Below the pieces are notes generated by a model. That model was not told the DNA's origin and did not search any database. It saw only the letters and a list, made by a program, of their open reading frames with translations. From Marinomonas atlantica (GTDB lineage Bacteria > Pseudomonadota > Gammaproteobacteria > Pseudomonadales > Marinomonadaceae), in NCBI RefSeq assembly GCF_001639725.1, contig NZ_LTAW01000006.1, positions 124,001-188,000 of the forward strand: DNA of 64,000 nucleotides. Reading direction: 5' to 3'. This document shows positions 52,693 through 61,933 of the stretch, one piece after another. The position numbers and the translations under genes are program-made. The stretch's first letter is position 1. Every line of letters starts with the position of its first letter.

Positions 52693-53814
52693 TTAAAGAC
52701 GTACTTTTTTGCTTAAAATAGTCGTCAAATCAATACCATCCCACACTTTATCAAAGTTTAAAACACGACCCATTTGCGCGAATTGACGTACATTTGAGCG
52801 TGTCACCACAGTGACTTTTGCCGTTTGATCGAGCCCAAAGGCAGCGACGGATTGAATATGATCCGGCAGTTGTGTGGCTATCATTGCCAGATCACTAAAT
52901 TGACTTTGGCCAACCACGCCCCTTAGGTGCTGCTCGCCTCCCAAAACAGTAGCAGAATCAATCACCTTGATATTATCATGAAACACCTCAGTGCCACCCA
53001 GCGCACAGAGGTATTGGCTGGCAACTAAGCGCTCATTCGCTGGGAAAACGTCCCCCAAACAGGCATCAACCGCTTGCCAAAAACGCTGTTGCAGTGCATC
53101 ATCGGTTTGATACCAAAACACCCACTTAGGGGAGGCACACGCTTGTTGTTGGTAAGTACTTACATCTCGCGCAAAACCTTCGGCTAACTTAGGGATTTTG
53201 GCGTTGTCAGCTTCGGTTAAATGCAAAATACTCACAGAGTAACGATCGGGAAACACCCACTCTTGCGTTTGGGCTAGCAGCGGGATTTGTCGAATAGACT
53301 CAATACTTTGATCACTGCCCCAGAGCATTCGTAGCTGACACCAATGACTCAGCTTTAATGTCCAATCGGAACGCTTGTCATAGCTGATAAACGCTTGTTC
53401 AGAGAGCCCAGCTGTTTGGACATCCAATGATTCCAACAAGGTAAACAAAGCCTGCTGATCGTCGGTCAGCTGCTCGCTAACTCGCACCACTGTTTGATTC
53501 CCCATTAGGTAAGATAAGGCCCAGCTGTAGGCAAATAGACCCTCAACATTGGAAGGCGACACAATAAATACGCGTCCTACCGGTGCTAGTATTACTTTGT
53601 CATCTTTGGCGTATTCTTGCTGCCATTGACGTAGTTGCGACTCGCGCAACCAAAAGCCTAACGCTATTAAGGTAGCACTGTAATGCCCCGATAATAATGC
53701 TTCTGACAGTCGTACTAAAAACTGAACGCGTTTCTCACTAAAGGGCATTATCTGGGTACGAGACCACTGCAAATAGTCTGGACTTCCTGCCCAAAGCTGT
53801 ATATTAGAAGACAT
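52693..53814 (-). CDS. LuxC-like acyl-CoA/acyl-protein reductase
   Basis: 373 aa, PF05893-type. GRVFIVSPSNVEGLFAYSW is the NADPH-binding segment, and STYQQQACASPKWVF carries the catalytic Cys of the family (QxACxSP). LuxC reduces an activated acyl group to an aldehyde. In luminous bacteria it works with LuxE and LuxD to make luciferase substrate, but no luciferase genes are here, and the fatty-acid chemistry is placed in a sugar operon. It overlaps luxE by 11 bases. It is somewhat shorter than the Vibrio LuxC of about 480 aa. Confidence 0.82.
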   Translation of the reverse strand: MSSNIQLWAGSPDYLQWSRTQIMPFSEKRVQFLVRLSEALLSGHYSATLIALGFWLRESQLRQWQQEYAKDDKVILAPVGRVFIVSPSNVEGLFAYSWALSYLMGNQTVVRVSEQLTDDQQALFTLLESLDVQTAGLSEQAFISYDKRSDWTLKLSHWCQLRMLWGSDQSIESIRQIPLLAQTQEWVFPDRYSVSILHLTEADNAKIPKLAEGFARDVSTYQQQACASPKWVFWYQTDDALQQRFWQAVDACLGDVFPANERLVASQYLCALGGTEVFHDNIKVIDSATVLGGEQHLRGVVGQSQFSDLAMIATQLPDHIQSVAAFGLDQTAKVTVVTRSNVRQFAQMGRVLNFDKVWDGIDLTTILSKKVRL

Positions 53815-54868
53815 CGCTACAACCTCGCACTTCGGTTTTTGGCAAACGCCCTAACACTTCAAAGTAACGTCCTTTGCGTCCGCAAGGGCAATCGTCTTCT
53901 CCCAATAGTCGCCCAAGGTCTTCCGTTAAGATAGAGTGGCCTGGATAGCTTTTCGGGATAAAGGACAGCACTTGTATTAAACCGCTTTTGCCGATTTTTT
54001 TTACTTCCAACGTCTCTTGATCACGAATAATCACGTCGGCATAACTTGGCGCATGTAGATGGCCTTGTTCGCACTCGACAAACACACTGCCGATCTGCTC
54101 GACCATACCGTAGAAATTATGAATCGCTACGTCCTTACCCAACACCTGTCGCACGGTTGTTTTAAACGTGTCATTGGAAACGGCTCGATCTTGAAGCTTC
54201 TTCCAACCTCCGGAATGAAACATCAATGCCTGTGACAGTTGATCTATACGACCAGACGCCTTTAATGGCTGAATAAAGTGTTGCCATACCATAAAGGTAA
54301 AACCAAAGATCAAAACGGGTTCGCTGGAATATTTAGCGATGAAATCATCAATCGCTTGCCAATTGGGTGTCATATCCGCATTCAGAGCATAGGTATGGTC
54401 ACGCCCAAAGAAAGACAGACCTTGAACCCCTGCACCACGGGCTGAAAAGCCTTCTCGGTTTGAGGTTAAACCATCATGATCAATAATCAGCATTGGGCGA
54501 CGCGCTTTACCAGTAAAAGACGACAATAACGAGACTAACACTTTGGACTGTAGTGCAGCCGTATCACGGTCGAGTACGATTTGCGATTTCACTTGGGAGG
54601 TGGTGCCCGATGAAGTGAGTGTTTTGAATACATCTTCAGGTTGAGTACTACTCAGACGTAACATTTTGAATAAGCGCGCGGCCACCAACGGCACCGCATC
54701 TAACGACTCAGCAACGCCCGCTTGTTGACCTTGGCCAGCGAGTAGGTTGGCGTAAGGCTGGCAACTAGCCTGATGATGCAGTGTCAGACGGTTCAATTCA
54801 TCCAGCAACCAAGCCTGCTTATCCTCTTTGGCAAGGCCAAAGACCTCAAGGGATTTCCAATCACTCAT
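53804..54868 (-). CDS. LuxE-like acyl-protein synthetase
   Basis: 354 aa, PF04443-type. TSSGTTSQVKSQIVLD is the adenylate-forming loop, then IFGFTFMVWQHF, FHSGGWKKLQD and HNFYGMVEQIGSVF, all LuxE-like. CPCGRKGRYFEVLGR occurs near the C-terminus. LuxE activates an acyl acid with ATP, holds it on a Cys, and passes it to LuxC. It overlaps the ligase gene by 4 bases and luxC by 11, so the ligase-luxE-luxC order is translationally coupled. Fatty or hydroxy-fatty acids, or ACP-bound acyl, are possible substrates. Confidence 0.85.
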   Translation of the reverse strand: MSDWKSLEVFGLAKEDKQAWLLDELNRLTLHHQASCQPYANLLAGQGQQAGVAESLDAVPLVAARLFKMLRLSSTQPEDVFKTLTSSGTTSQVKSQIVLDRDTAALQSKVLVSLLSSFTGKARRPMLIIDHDGLTSNREGFSARGAGVQGLSFFGRDHTYALNADMTPNWQAIDDFIAKYSSEPVLIFGFTFMVWQHFIQPLKASGRIDQLSQALMFHSGGWKKLQDRAVSNDTFKTTVRQVLGKDVAIHNFYGMVEQIGSVFVECEQGHLHAPSYADVIIRDQETLEVKKIGKSGLIQVLSFIPKSYPGHSILTEDLGRLLGEDDCPCGRKGRYFEVLGRLPKTEVRGCSDVF

Positions 54869-56211
54869 CGCAACCCCGCTTCGTGTTTTAGTAAACGGTA
54901 ATCCACCTTGCCATTATTGGTATGCGGAATGCTGTCGAGCAAAATTAGTTGATAAAACGCTGGATGCACACTGATCTCTTGTAGATAAGCGACGATTGTA
55001 GATTGATGCTGACAGTTAGCATAAGCGATCACTAATTTGTCTTCTTGCCCTAAACAAGCATTTTCGGTCACCCCGCGCTCTTTGAACGTTTCTTCTAGGT
55101 GCGCAAGACTGATGCGCTTACCCTGCATCTTAATAAAGCGGCTTTTACGCCCCGTGATATAGAAGTAACCATCGCCATCCCGTTTCGCTAAATCGCCGGT
55201 GTAAAGTGTTTGCACGCCCTGACCTAAGTTCAACTCTACCCGCGAACTAGCGTATCCCATCATGACATTCTCGCCCTGATAGACCAGCTCACCTTCTAGC
55301 TCTGGTTCAGTGATTTTACCGCCATTTTCATCAACCAAGGTCAGTTTTCCCCCTGGCACAGATATACCGATGGAGCCAATTTTCTCTAACAAATGCGCCG
55401 CAGGTAAATAGGAAATACGCGGAGCCGCTTCGGTTTGTCCGTACATGACATAAAAGCGCTGACCATTAGCTTGGCAATGCTCAGCAAAGGCTTTTAAGAC
55501 ATCGTTGCGCAGCTTACCACCAGCTTGGGTAAAGACCTTAAGCGCTGGCAGCGACATATTGAAAAAGCGTAAACGCTGCAAGGTTTCAAAATGAAAGGGC
55601 ACACCGGACAAAGAAGTGACAGCCTGCTCTTTCATCAGTGTCCAAAAGGCTTTGTCTGTAATGCTTGTCTGAGTGATCACTAAGCTCGCCCCTACCCATA
55701 GGTAGGAATTCAGAATAGACAAACCAAACGAATAGGTTAACGGTAACAACGTGATGGAACGTGCGGTGTTATCAAGCTCTAAATATTCCACAATGGCGGC
55801 GGTGTTAGCATCTAAATTTTGCGCCGATAATCGCACCATTTTTGGTGAACCAGTACTGCCAGAGGTGGACAGTAACAGACGCAAATCGTCATGCGTTTTC
55901 TGCCCTACACTTAATGGCGTCAGCGCTGAGGCCTGATTGCTGTGTAACAGGAAATTGGGCTGATACTCCATGTAAAGCTCAAGCTGAGTGATATCGCTTA
56001 ACAAGATCATGGGCGCTCTCGCCATCAGACACGCCAGATAATCGATGATGGAGGCGACACTATTCTCCATCACCAAGGCGACTAGCTGATGGGCAGCTAA
56101 TTGACTCGCCATCTGCTCAGCTTGCTGAACCAATTGCCCATAAGACACGGTTTGCTCAGCATCAACTAGCGCAATACCCGTGTGCTGTTTGATTCGTTCG
56201 ATAAGCTGCAT
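54865..56211 (-). CDS. AMP-dependent synthetase/ligase
   Basis: 448 aa, a short member of the acyl-adenylate-forming family. Motif A3 is LLLSTSGSTGSPKMVRLS, A5 is YVMYGQTEAAPRISYLP, A8 is YTGDLAKRDGDGYFYITGRK followed by SRFIKMQGKR, and the C-terminal lysine loop is HTNNGKVDYRLL. It lacks a carrier domain, so it probably loads an acyl or amino-acyl group onto the stand-alone acyl carrier protein two genes away. It ends 4 bases into luxE and begins 9 bases after the SDR stop. Confidence 0.85.
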   Translation of the reverse strand: MQLIERIKQHTGIALVDAEQTVSYGQLVQQAEQMASQLAAHQLVALVMENSVASIIDYLACLMARAPMILLSDITQLELYMEYQPNFLLHSNQASALTPLSVGQKTHDDLRLLLSTSGSTGSPKMVRLSAQNLDANTAAIVEYLELDNTARSITLLPLTYSFGLSILNSYLWVGASLVITQTSITDKAFWTLMKEQAVTSLSGVPFHFETLQRLRFFNMSLPALKVFTQAGGKLRNDVLKAFAEHCQANGQRFYVMYGQTEAAPRISYLPAAHLLEKIGSIGISVPGGKLTLVDENGGKITEPELEGELVYQGENVMMGYASSRVELNLGQGVQTLYTGDLAKRDGDGYFYITGRKSRFIKMQGKRISLAHLEETFKERGVTENACLGQEDKLVIAYANCQHQSTIVAYLQEISVHPAFYQLILLDSIPHTNNGKVDYRLLKHEAGLR

Positions 56212-56220
56212 CGTGAGTCC

Positions 56221-56985
56221 TTAGGGCAACTGCAAGCCGCCATCTACTGCGAGAGTCTGACCTGTCATAAAGCCCGCTTGATCGCTGAGTAAAAACGCCA
56301 ATACCTTAGCAACATCTTCTGGCTGACCTAGGCGTTTCAGTACCGTCGATTGCGCAATCTCGTTACGTTTTTCATCATGAAGCTCGGCAATTAATGGTGT
56401 ATCAATCACACCCGGTGCAACGGCATTCACGCGAATACCATATTGGCCTAGTTCTTTGGCGAGGGATCTAGCCATCCCCTCAATCGCCGCTTTTGCAGAC
56501 GCATAAGCCACCTGCCCAACGCTGCCCTGTTGTGCAACCACCGAGGACAACAACGTGATACTCCCCTGCTGTTCACGCATCATCAGTTTTGAAGACCACT
56601 GACTGAGTAAAAAAGTCCCAGTGACATGCTCGTTCAGCATCTGCTGCAGCGCTGCGGTATTGGTGAAATGAAATGGCTGGGTAATCATAGAGCCTGCGCA
56701 ATGGGCCAGTCCGTATAAACTCAACTCGTTGTCACGCAGATAGCCATTTAATGTTTTAAAAGCAACTTTTAAGGCCGCTTCATCGGTCACATCAAATGGT
56801 AACGCTAAACCACCAATCGACTCCGCTAGTGCTTTGCAGCTTGCCTCGCTACGACTGTTCACTACAACCAAGTAACCCAGCTCTGCTAGCTGTTGCGCCA
56901 GTGCCATACCAATGCCACTGGTGGCCCCTGTAATTAGAACGGCTTTGTTGGCTTGCTGTGATGGGTTATAGCTAGCTGGCTGCAT
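56221..56985 (-). CDS. FabG-like short-chain dehydrogenase
   Basis: 254-aa classical SDR. TGATSGIGMALAQQLAELG binds NAD(P), and the active site is SVVAQQGSVGQVAYASAKAA (Ser, Tyr-x3-Lys), then GIRVNAVAPGVIDTPL and FMTGQTLAVDGG, as in 3-oxoacyl-ACP reductases. In this place between an ACP and an acyl ligase it may reduce a 3-oxoacyl group to a 3-hydroxyacyl group, for example before N-acylation of a sugar. P. aeruginosa a-type flagellin glycosylation islands also contain ACP and 3-oxoacyl-ACP reductase genes, as I recall. Confidence 0.85.
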   Translation of the reverse strand: MQPASYNPSQQANKAVLITGATSGIGMALAQQLAELGYLVVVNSRSEASCKALAESIGGLALPFDVTDEAALKVAFKTLNGYLRDNELSLYGLAHCAGSMITQPFHFTNTAALQQMLNEHVTGTFLLSQWSSKLMMREQQGSITLLSSVVAQQGSVGQVAYASAKAAIEGMARSLAKELGQYGIRVNAVAPGVIDTPLIAELHDEKRNEIAQSTVLKRLGQPEDVAKVLAFLLSDQAGFMTGQTLAVDGGLQLP

Positions 56986-57007
56986 TATCTGACCTTAGTT
57001 TGTATGT

Positions 57008-57247
57008 TTAAAATACAACATCGTGTTTTGTCAAAATCTCTTTGGCAATGCCTACCGAGCTCATCTCAATGATGTCATCCATATCCAGCATGACATCAAA
57101 CTCTTTTTCTAACGCGGCAACCAATACCATATGCGCCACTGAGTCCCATTGAGGAATGGTGTTGTATTCCAGCCCGTCCACCACTTGGCTTGCCTCGATA
57201 TTTAAACTACTCGCAAACGTTGCGACCAAGCGATCAGTATTTGTCAT
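57008..57247 (-). CDS. Acyl carrier protein
   Basis: 79 aa, acidic, helical. The phosphopantetheine site is Ser in QWDSVAHMVLV (DSx motif, around residue 36), and FDVMLDMDDIIEMSSVG is the third helix region. Unlike the housekeeping AcpP, the Ser is preceded by WD and the sequence is less acidic around it, so it is a dedicated carrier. It follows pseH with about 50 bases between and precedes the FabG-like gene by 22 bases. It needs a phosphopantetheinyl transferase from elsewhere in the genome. Confidence 0.88.
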   Translation of the reverse strand: MTNTDRLVATFASSLNIEASQVVDGLEYNTIPQWDSVAHMVLVAALEKEFDVMLDMDDIIEMSSVGIAKEILTKHDVVF

Positions 57248-57296
57248 TTTAATCTATACCTATTGTTCTAACGGTTACGCCACGACACTCGATTGT

Positions 57297-57848
57297 TTAC
57301 GAGAACCGCGACAACATCGGCAATAAACGCTCTCTTGCTTGCTCGAACTCGTGTTGCGTTTTGCTTAGAAACACCCAGTTTTCATTTTGCTCAACCACTC
57401 GATAACCCAAGCTTTCATTGAATCGCAATGCCGCTTGGTTATAGGGTGCAACTTGTGCATCAATACTTGAAATCGGTAACTGTTCAAAACACCATTCACT
57501 CAAACCTACTCCCACACAAATCGCGAGCATACTGCCACGGTATTTTTCATGGCCTATGTATAACCCAGTGCTTGCACTGTCTGGCTCATCTAACGATGTA
57601 TTCGCATAACCAATCAATTGATCACGAAACCACAGCGCAAAATGGTAGCGATTGGTTTGTGTAGATAAACGCTCAAACCATGCCTGCTGTTGCTCGACAG
57701 AGATTTCGCTCTGATCAACCATCATTAAGCGAATATCCTCACGATTGCGCCACTGACGTAATTGCTCAATATCGTCATGCTCAATGGCTCGAAACTCAAT
57801 TTGGTAGCGCTTAAATATCACTGTCATAGTGCTCCAGCAAGGTTTCAT
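57297..57848 (-). CDS. pseH: GNAT acetyltransferase PseH
   Basis: 183 aa. Third pseudaminic step: acetylates the C4 amine of the PseC product using acetyl-CoA. GNAT features are IEFRAIEHDDIEQLRQWRN at the N-terminus, STGLYIGHEKYRGSMLAICV (the CoA-binding loop), and PYNQAALRFNESLGYRVVEQ. The start may instead be the ATG at 57827 (GGAG upstream), giving 176 aa; the ATG at 57848 overlaps the pseG stop in ATGA style. Position between pseG and the ACP strongly supports PseH. Confidence 0.88.
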   Translation of the reverse strand: MKPCWSTMTVIFKRYQIEFRAIEHDDIEQLRQWRNREDIRLMMVDQSEISVEQQQAWFERLSTQTNRYHFALWFRDQLIGYANTSLDEPDSASTGLYIGHEKYRGSMLAICVGVGLSEWCFEQLPISSIDAQVAPYNQAALRFNESLGYRVVEQNENWVFLSKTQHEFEQARERLLPMLSRFS

Positions 57849-58840
57849 TCTTTTATCAAACGAGACGCCAACACGGCTTCAACCACACGTTGCGCGCCTT
57901 GTCCGTCAATACAGCGCTCAGCTAACTGAATGCATTCTGCTAAATCGCTCTGCCAAGTTCTTATCACATCATCTACCACTTGATCGATCAAAACCTGTCG
58001 TTCATTTGGTAAGCAATCAACAAAATTTGTCGCCGAGCACCAACCTAATAAAGCATGCTCATCAAGTGCATTTTTTTGGTTCTCTGCCACTTGAATAAAA
58101 TGCGTTGGTACCCCCATACAAGCCAGCTCGAACAAGGTGCCGCCTGCTGCTGAAATGGCATAACGACTACGCGCCATCAGCTCAGACACTTGGTTTACAC
58201 CAATCTGGCATTCCATATGATGTTGACGGCAATAATCCTGTATTTCTTTAGCATCCTGTACGCCTGAGCCTACCATAATCAGCAAAAAATCAGTAGGAAA
58301 GCCTTTTTTAAACAATGACTTAATAAAGGGTAATGTCAATTCAAGAGGGTCAGTACCACCAAAAGTGAGCAACAGTTTTTGCCGCCCTATTGGATTTACT
58401 ATTCGACACTTAGAAAATTGTGGTCGCAGTAGAGCATATTGCCCTCCAGTTAAAGGAAACTGAACTGTTTCTGAGTATCGCAAAGAGAGAGGGTTTAGTA
58501 GCCAGCGACAGTTAAAATCACCACGATTATTATTGTCGTCCAGCACTAAAAGATTTGGGTTAAACTCAAAGAGTTCATTAATCGCTGACACATCGTAGCC
58601 ATAGTGATCTACCACTAAAATATCTGCACGCGAAGCGAGATCAAGCCACTCTGATTCATGATCAAATAGGACGTCGCCAGCCTTTGCAAACGCTGAGCAA
58701 GAGGCATGAACCACGAACGTAACAACGGCGCCTTGCTGCCTAAATTCGTGAGCAAGCACGTCACTGCGTACACGATGCCCCATACCAATCTGTACAGAGG
58801 CATCGGCACGAATGATAACGTTTAATTGAGTAGATCCCAT
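57845..58840 (-). CDS. pseG: UDP-2,4-diacetamido-2,4,6-trideoxy-beta-L-altropyranose hydrolase PseG
   Basis: 331 aa, GT-B fold hydrolase that removes UDP in pseudaminic acid synthesis. It has the N-terminal IRADASVQIGMGHRVRSDVL with the catalytic His in GMGH, VDHYGYD, LVLDDNNNRGDFNC and LLTFGGTDPLELTLPF, then ISAAGGTLFELACMGVPTHF (UDP-binding end). It overlaps pseI by 19 bases and pseH by 4. Length is in the usual PseG range. Confidence 0.93.
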   Translation of the reverse strand: MGSTQLNVIIRADASVQIGMGHRVRSDVLAHEFRQQGAVVTFVVHASCSAFAKAGDVLFDHESEWLDLASRADILVVDHYGYDVSAINELFEFNPNLLVLDDNNNRGDFNCRWLLNPLSLRYSETVQFPLTGGQYALLRPQFSKCRIVNPIGRQKLLLTFGGTDPLELTLPFIKSLFKKGFPTDFLLIMVGSGVQDAKEIQDYCRQHHMECQIGVNQVSELMARSRYAISAAGGTLFELACMGVPTHFIQVAENQKNALDEHALLGWCSATNFVDCLPNERQVLIDQVVDDVIRTWQSDLAECIQLAERCIDGQGAQRVVEAVLASRLIKE

Positions 58841-59844
58841 GATAAGGGCTGCCCTAACTGAACATTTGATGAGAGCGTCTTACCCAGTACATTATTCCAA
58901 TGTTTTGGTGCCAGCCCTAACGAGGGGCGAATAATTTTAATATGTTCTGGCTGAAGGACTGTACCAGCAGAAAGATCTTGAGCAAGATAAATCGATCGTC
59001 GGTATTTTTTGGCTTTTTGTTCTGCATCTGAGCCACCGTACATAATAGAACCAATGGCCGTATAAGCTTGCTGACAAGCTTCCACCAGCGCCGCCATTTC
59101 ACCGGGTTCCATAGAAAACTCTGCATCTACGCCGCCTGCTGAGCGATCTAACACAAAGTGCTTTTCAATGACTGTCGCTCCAAACGCAATCGAAGCAACA
59201 GACGCCCCAATACCACGGGTATGGTCTGACAACCCTACTCGACAATCAAAGCGCTCAGCTAGATCAGGAATCGTCGCTAAGTTGGAGTCTGCCATATCGG
59301 CAGGATAGGTACTGGTACATTTTAATAACACTAACTCAGCATCACTGATATGTCGAAAAGCAGAGACAGCGTCTTGAATTTCTTCAAGCGTTGCCATACC
59401 TGTCGACATTATGGTTGGTTTACCCGTCTCAGCAATCTTCTGAATGAGTGGAATATCCGTCAGTTCAAACGAAGCCACTTTATAAAGTGGAACATTCAGA
59501 CTTTCCAGAAACTCAACCGCACTCGCATCAAAAGGTGAGCTAAAGGCTATCAGACCGAGTGAAGTTGCGTACTCAAATAGAGGCTTATGCCATTCCCATG
59601 GTGTGCAGGCTTTATCGTACAAATCATAAAGATTTTGCCCTTGCCACAAGCTATCCGCCTCACCAATCATAAACTCTTCGTTACGCACATTCAGCGTCAT
59701 GGTATCTGCGGTATAGGTTTGCAGCTTTATCGCATCCACGCCTGCTTCCGCAGCCGCTTTAACCATAGCCTTAGCTGTATCAAAATCTTGGTCGTGATTG
59801 CCAGATAACTCGGCAATGATAAAGTTATACTTTAGAAAACTCAT
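58822..59844 (-). CDS. pseI: Pseudaminic acid synthase PseI
   Basis: 340 aa, NeuB family. It condenses 2,4-diacetamido-altrose with phosphoenolpyruvate. The TIM-barrel start IIAELSGNHDQDFDTAKAMV is the PseI/NeuB signature; AGVDAIKLQTYTADTMTL, SSPFDASAVEFLESLNVPLY, CTSTYPADMADSNLAT and VGLSDHTRGIGASVASIAFG follow, with VIEKHFVLDRSAGGVDAEFS carrying metal ligands. The C-terminal SAF (antifreeze-like) domain is at about 285-340. It shares 4 bases with the maf gene upstream and begins the minus-strand pseI-pseG-pseH set. Confidence 0.95.
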   Translation of the reverse strand: MSFLKYNFIIAELSGNHDQDFDTAKAMVKAAAEAGVDAIKLQTYTADTMTLNVRNEEFMIGEADSLWQGQNLYDLYDKACTPWEWHKPLFEYATSLGLIAFSSPFDASAVEFLESLNVPLYKVASFELTDIPLIQKIAETGKPTIMSTGMATLEEIQDAVSAFRHISDAELVLLKCTSTYPADMADSNLATIPDLAERFDCRVGLSDHTRGIGASVASIAFGATVIEKHFVLDRSAGGVDAEFSMEPGEMAALVEACQQAYTAIGSIMYGGSDAEQKAKKYRRSIYLAQDLSAGTVLQPEHIKIIRPSLGLAPKHWNNVLGKTLSSNVQLGQPLSWDLLN

Positions 59845-61904
59845 GCATTATATCTCGACATCAGGAAATCATCTCCTTCATCAAAAAAGCGTTTAAGGTC
59901 CGTAAAGCTCTTAAGTATTTCCTGCAAGAATTCACACCAAATATCGTACATTTCTGTAGCGTCGTGCAGCACGTCACTTGAAAACTTGTTTTGAAAAACA
60001 AACATAGATAAATACGAAGCAAAATAAGTATAAGAACCAATAACCAGTTCAAAAACTTCAGGAAACTGACCATTATAACAGTCACCAATCCTTCTATTAT
60101 AACCCTCTAGCTTTTTCATAATATCAGAACGACTTTCTACATCACTCCAACCAGACATCATAAAACCAGCCAAGCCTTCTAGCTCATCTTTTACAAGTAA
60201 AAACTCTCTCTCAGCATCTTTAAATGAAGCTTCAATAAAATAAGATTCAAAAAGGTATTCCACAACAAAGGACTTATCAACCTTTCCTAAGTAAGGTATA
60301 AAATCATCTTCAAACAAAGGTAAAGCACCTTTAATATTTGCACCATCTGACATATTAAAACATGAAAACAATTTATCCCTATCGTATGATTCCTTAATAC
60401 TCTCCTCTAAAAACAACCTTGAGTTATTAAATATATAGTCAGAATAAACAGTGCCACCAAAATTACCTTCATTTTCAGATAACTTTGCACCTTTATAATG
60501 TAATAACGTTGTTGATTTCCCGTCTTTATAATAACCACTATGAATAGAGTGATGTTTATCGCCAGATTTAAAACCGCAATCCACACCTAAAAGATAAATA
60601 TTCCTGAATTTAAATGAGGTAAAGTAAGCAAGCGCGGTATTTGCAACAATAGGACCGGAGTTCATTAGAAGCGGGGGGGTTACACCAAGTTTATTAGCTA
60701 ATTTCTGAATTAAAGTTGAAGACGCCTCACCTGGCTTTAACGCTACACCAACTTTATTAAATAATTTGTAAAAATCAGGGTGCATTAAATTCACTGTCAA
60801 AGCAGCAACATCTCTCAAGTAGCTTTCTGGCAGAGGCTCTAGCTTATCAACCGTTAAACGCATACGTTCAACATCCACGTGAAAGTCTGGTTTAATACCG
60901 AGTCTATGCAATGTATTGGTGGTGGTACCACAAGAGACAAGAATTACTGAGTCTTTATGCTGTTTAATAAATTCAATATTCTGATCCAAAGATGGACCGT
61001 TCGCCAATATAAAGATGGGGATGTCTACCATGTTTCTAGGTAACTTACCTGAATTACCCAAAAATAAGTTTTTAACATTGGGGCCTTCCAATGAATGAGT
61101 GATCCCCATCATCGCATCATCAAAAAAACCCCAACCAAATACTTGCTTTGCATAGTTATCAGAAAATATTTTCGCTGCTTTCTTCATCATTTTAAAAGGT
61201 CGCGAAAAATAAAAATAAGTAATTGGCGCTAAAAATAAACCATTAGTATAAATATATGAAAAGTACTGACTTATAAAGTCATTTTCATCAATTCCTACCG
61301 ACATGTGTAAAACGCCATTTTCTTTCTCGATTTTTTCAAATATTTCTAACCATTCGACAGTAAAAAGCGAGTAGTAAAAAAAATCAAAATCTGGCTCATA
61401 TATATATAATGTTCCAATTTTATAAGATTGATTAAGAAAATAAAGACTGTACCCAAAATCTAGACCAAACATCAGCATAGAAGGAACATACTCAGGTAAG
61501 TCCTCTTGTTTTTCATAAGCATCTTTCTGTAAAAATGCATCTAATCGACGCATATAATGCTCATGACGAGTTAGGCCTCTACCACCTTTTATATTAAGGC
61601 TCGTCCTATGAGGGGCTTGTGTATAATCCCTTACTTTTTCGATAGTAGAATCTAGAGGAGGCTTATCAAACAAGAATGTCTCATGTTCTTCATCAAAGAT
61701 ATTAAGACCGCCATCCTCATCTAAAAATATAGAATTCCTTTTAGGTACATAAGAAATTATTTGATCATAAATATCTGGATAGTACTTATTAAATGCTTGA
61801 ATATTTTTTACATATCTATCAGAAAAAACATCATCTTTAAGCTTTAGCCTTTCAACACCATTATGGTATCGCTGCAGAATACTTTCAGATTTAGAAGAAC
61901 ACAT
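59841..61904 (-). CDS. Motility-associated factor glycosyltransferase (Maf, DUF115)
   Basis: 687 aa, cytosolic. Maf proteins transfer nonulosonic acids such as pseudaminic acid onto flagellin. The DUF115/MptE-like core has FILANGPSLDQNIEFIKQHK, VSCGTTTNTLHRLGIKPDFH and VDVE near residues 300-350, then GSGPIVANT-like NSGPIVANTALAYF and LLGVDCGFKSGDKHHS, the usual CMP-sugar-binding-like segments. An N-terminal domain of about 200 residues precedes it. The gene is AT-rich (one 60-base line at 60421 counts about 28% GC) and contains a C7 run. It sits between fliT and pseI, typical for a flagellin-glycosylating Maf. Confidence 0.92.
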   Translation of the reverse strand: MCSSKSESILQRYHNGVERLKLKDDVFSDRYVKNIQAFNKYYPDIYDQIISYVPKRNSIFLDEDGGLNIFDEEHETFLFDKPPLDSTIEKVRDYTQAPHRTSLNIKGGRGLTRHEHYMRRLDAFLQKDAYEKQEDLPEYVPSMLMFGLDFGYSLYFLNQSYKIGTLYIYEPDFDFFYYSLFTVEWLEIFEKIEKENGVLHMSVGIDENDFISQYFSYIYTNGLFLAPITYFYFSRPFKMMKKAAKIFSDNYAKQVFGWGFFDDAMMGITHSLEGPNVKNLFLGNSGKLPRNMVDIPIFILANGPSLDQNIEFIKQHKDSVILVSCGTTTNTLHRLGIKPDFHVDVERMRLTVDKLEPLPESYLRDVAALTVNLMHPDFYKLFNKVGVALKPGEASSTLIQKLANKLGVTPPLLMNSGPIVANTALAYFTSFKFRNIYLLGVDCGFKSGDKHHSIHSGYYKDGKSTTLLHYKGAKLSENEGNFGGTVYSDYIFNNSRLFLEESIKESYDRDKLFSCFNMSDGANIKGALPLFEDDFIPYLGKVDKSFVVEYLFESYFIEASFKDAEREFLLVKDELEGLAGFMMSGWSDVESRSDIMKKLEGYNRRIGDCYNGQFPEVFELVIGSYTYFASYLSMFVFQNKFSSDVLHDATEMYDIWCEFLQEILKSFTDLKRFFDEGDDFLMSRYNA
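60673..60679. repeat. G7 homopolymer inside maf
   Basis: Seven G on the plus strand, C7 in the sense direction, in the codons for TPP of the conserved core. The frame is intact as read. Slippage here would cut the protein at about 60% of its length. Confidence 0.8.
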
Positions 61905-61933
61905 TTACAACCACCCTTTATTAAACAGGAACA

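Noticed and set aside
52693..54868. Bioluminescence operon
   Set aside because: LuxC- and LuxE-like genes are present but luxA, luxB and luxD are absent, and the neighbours are glycan genes.
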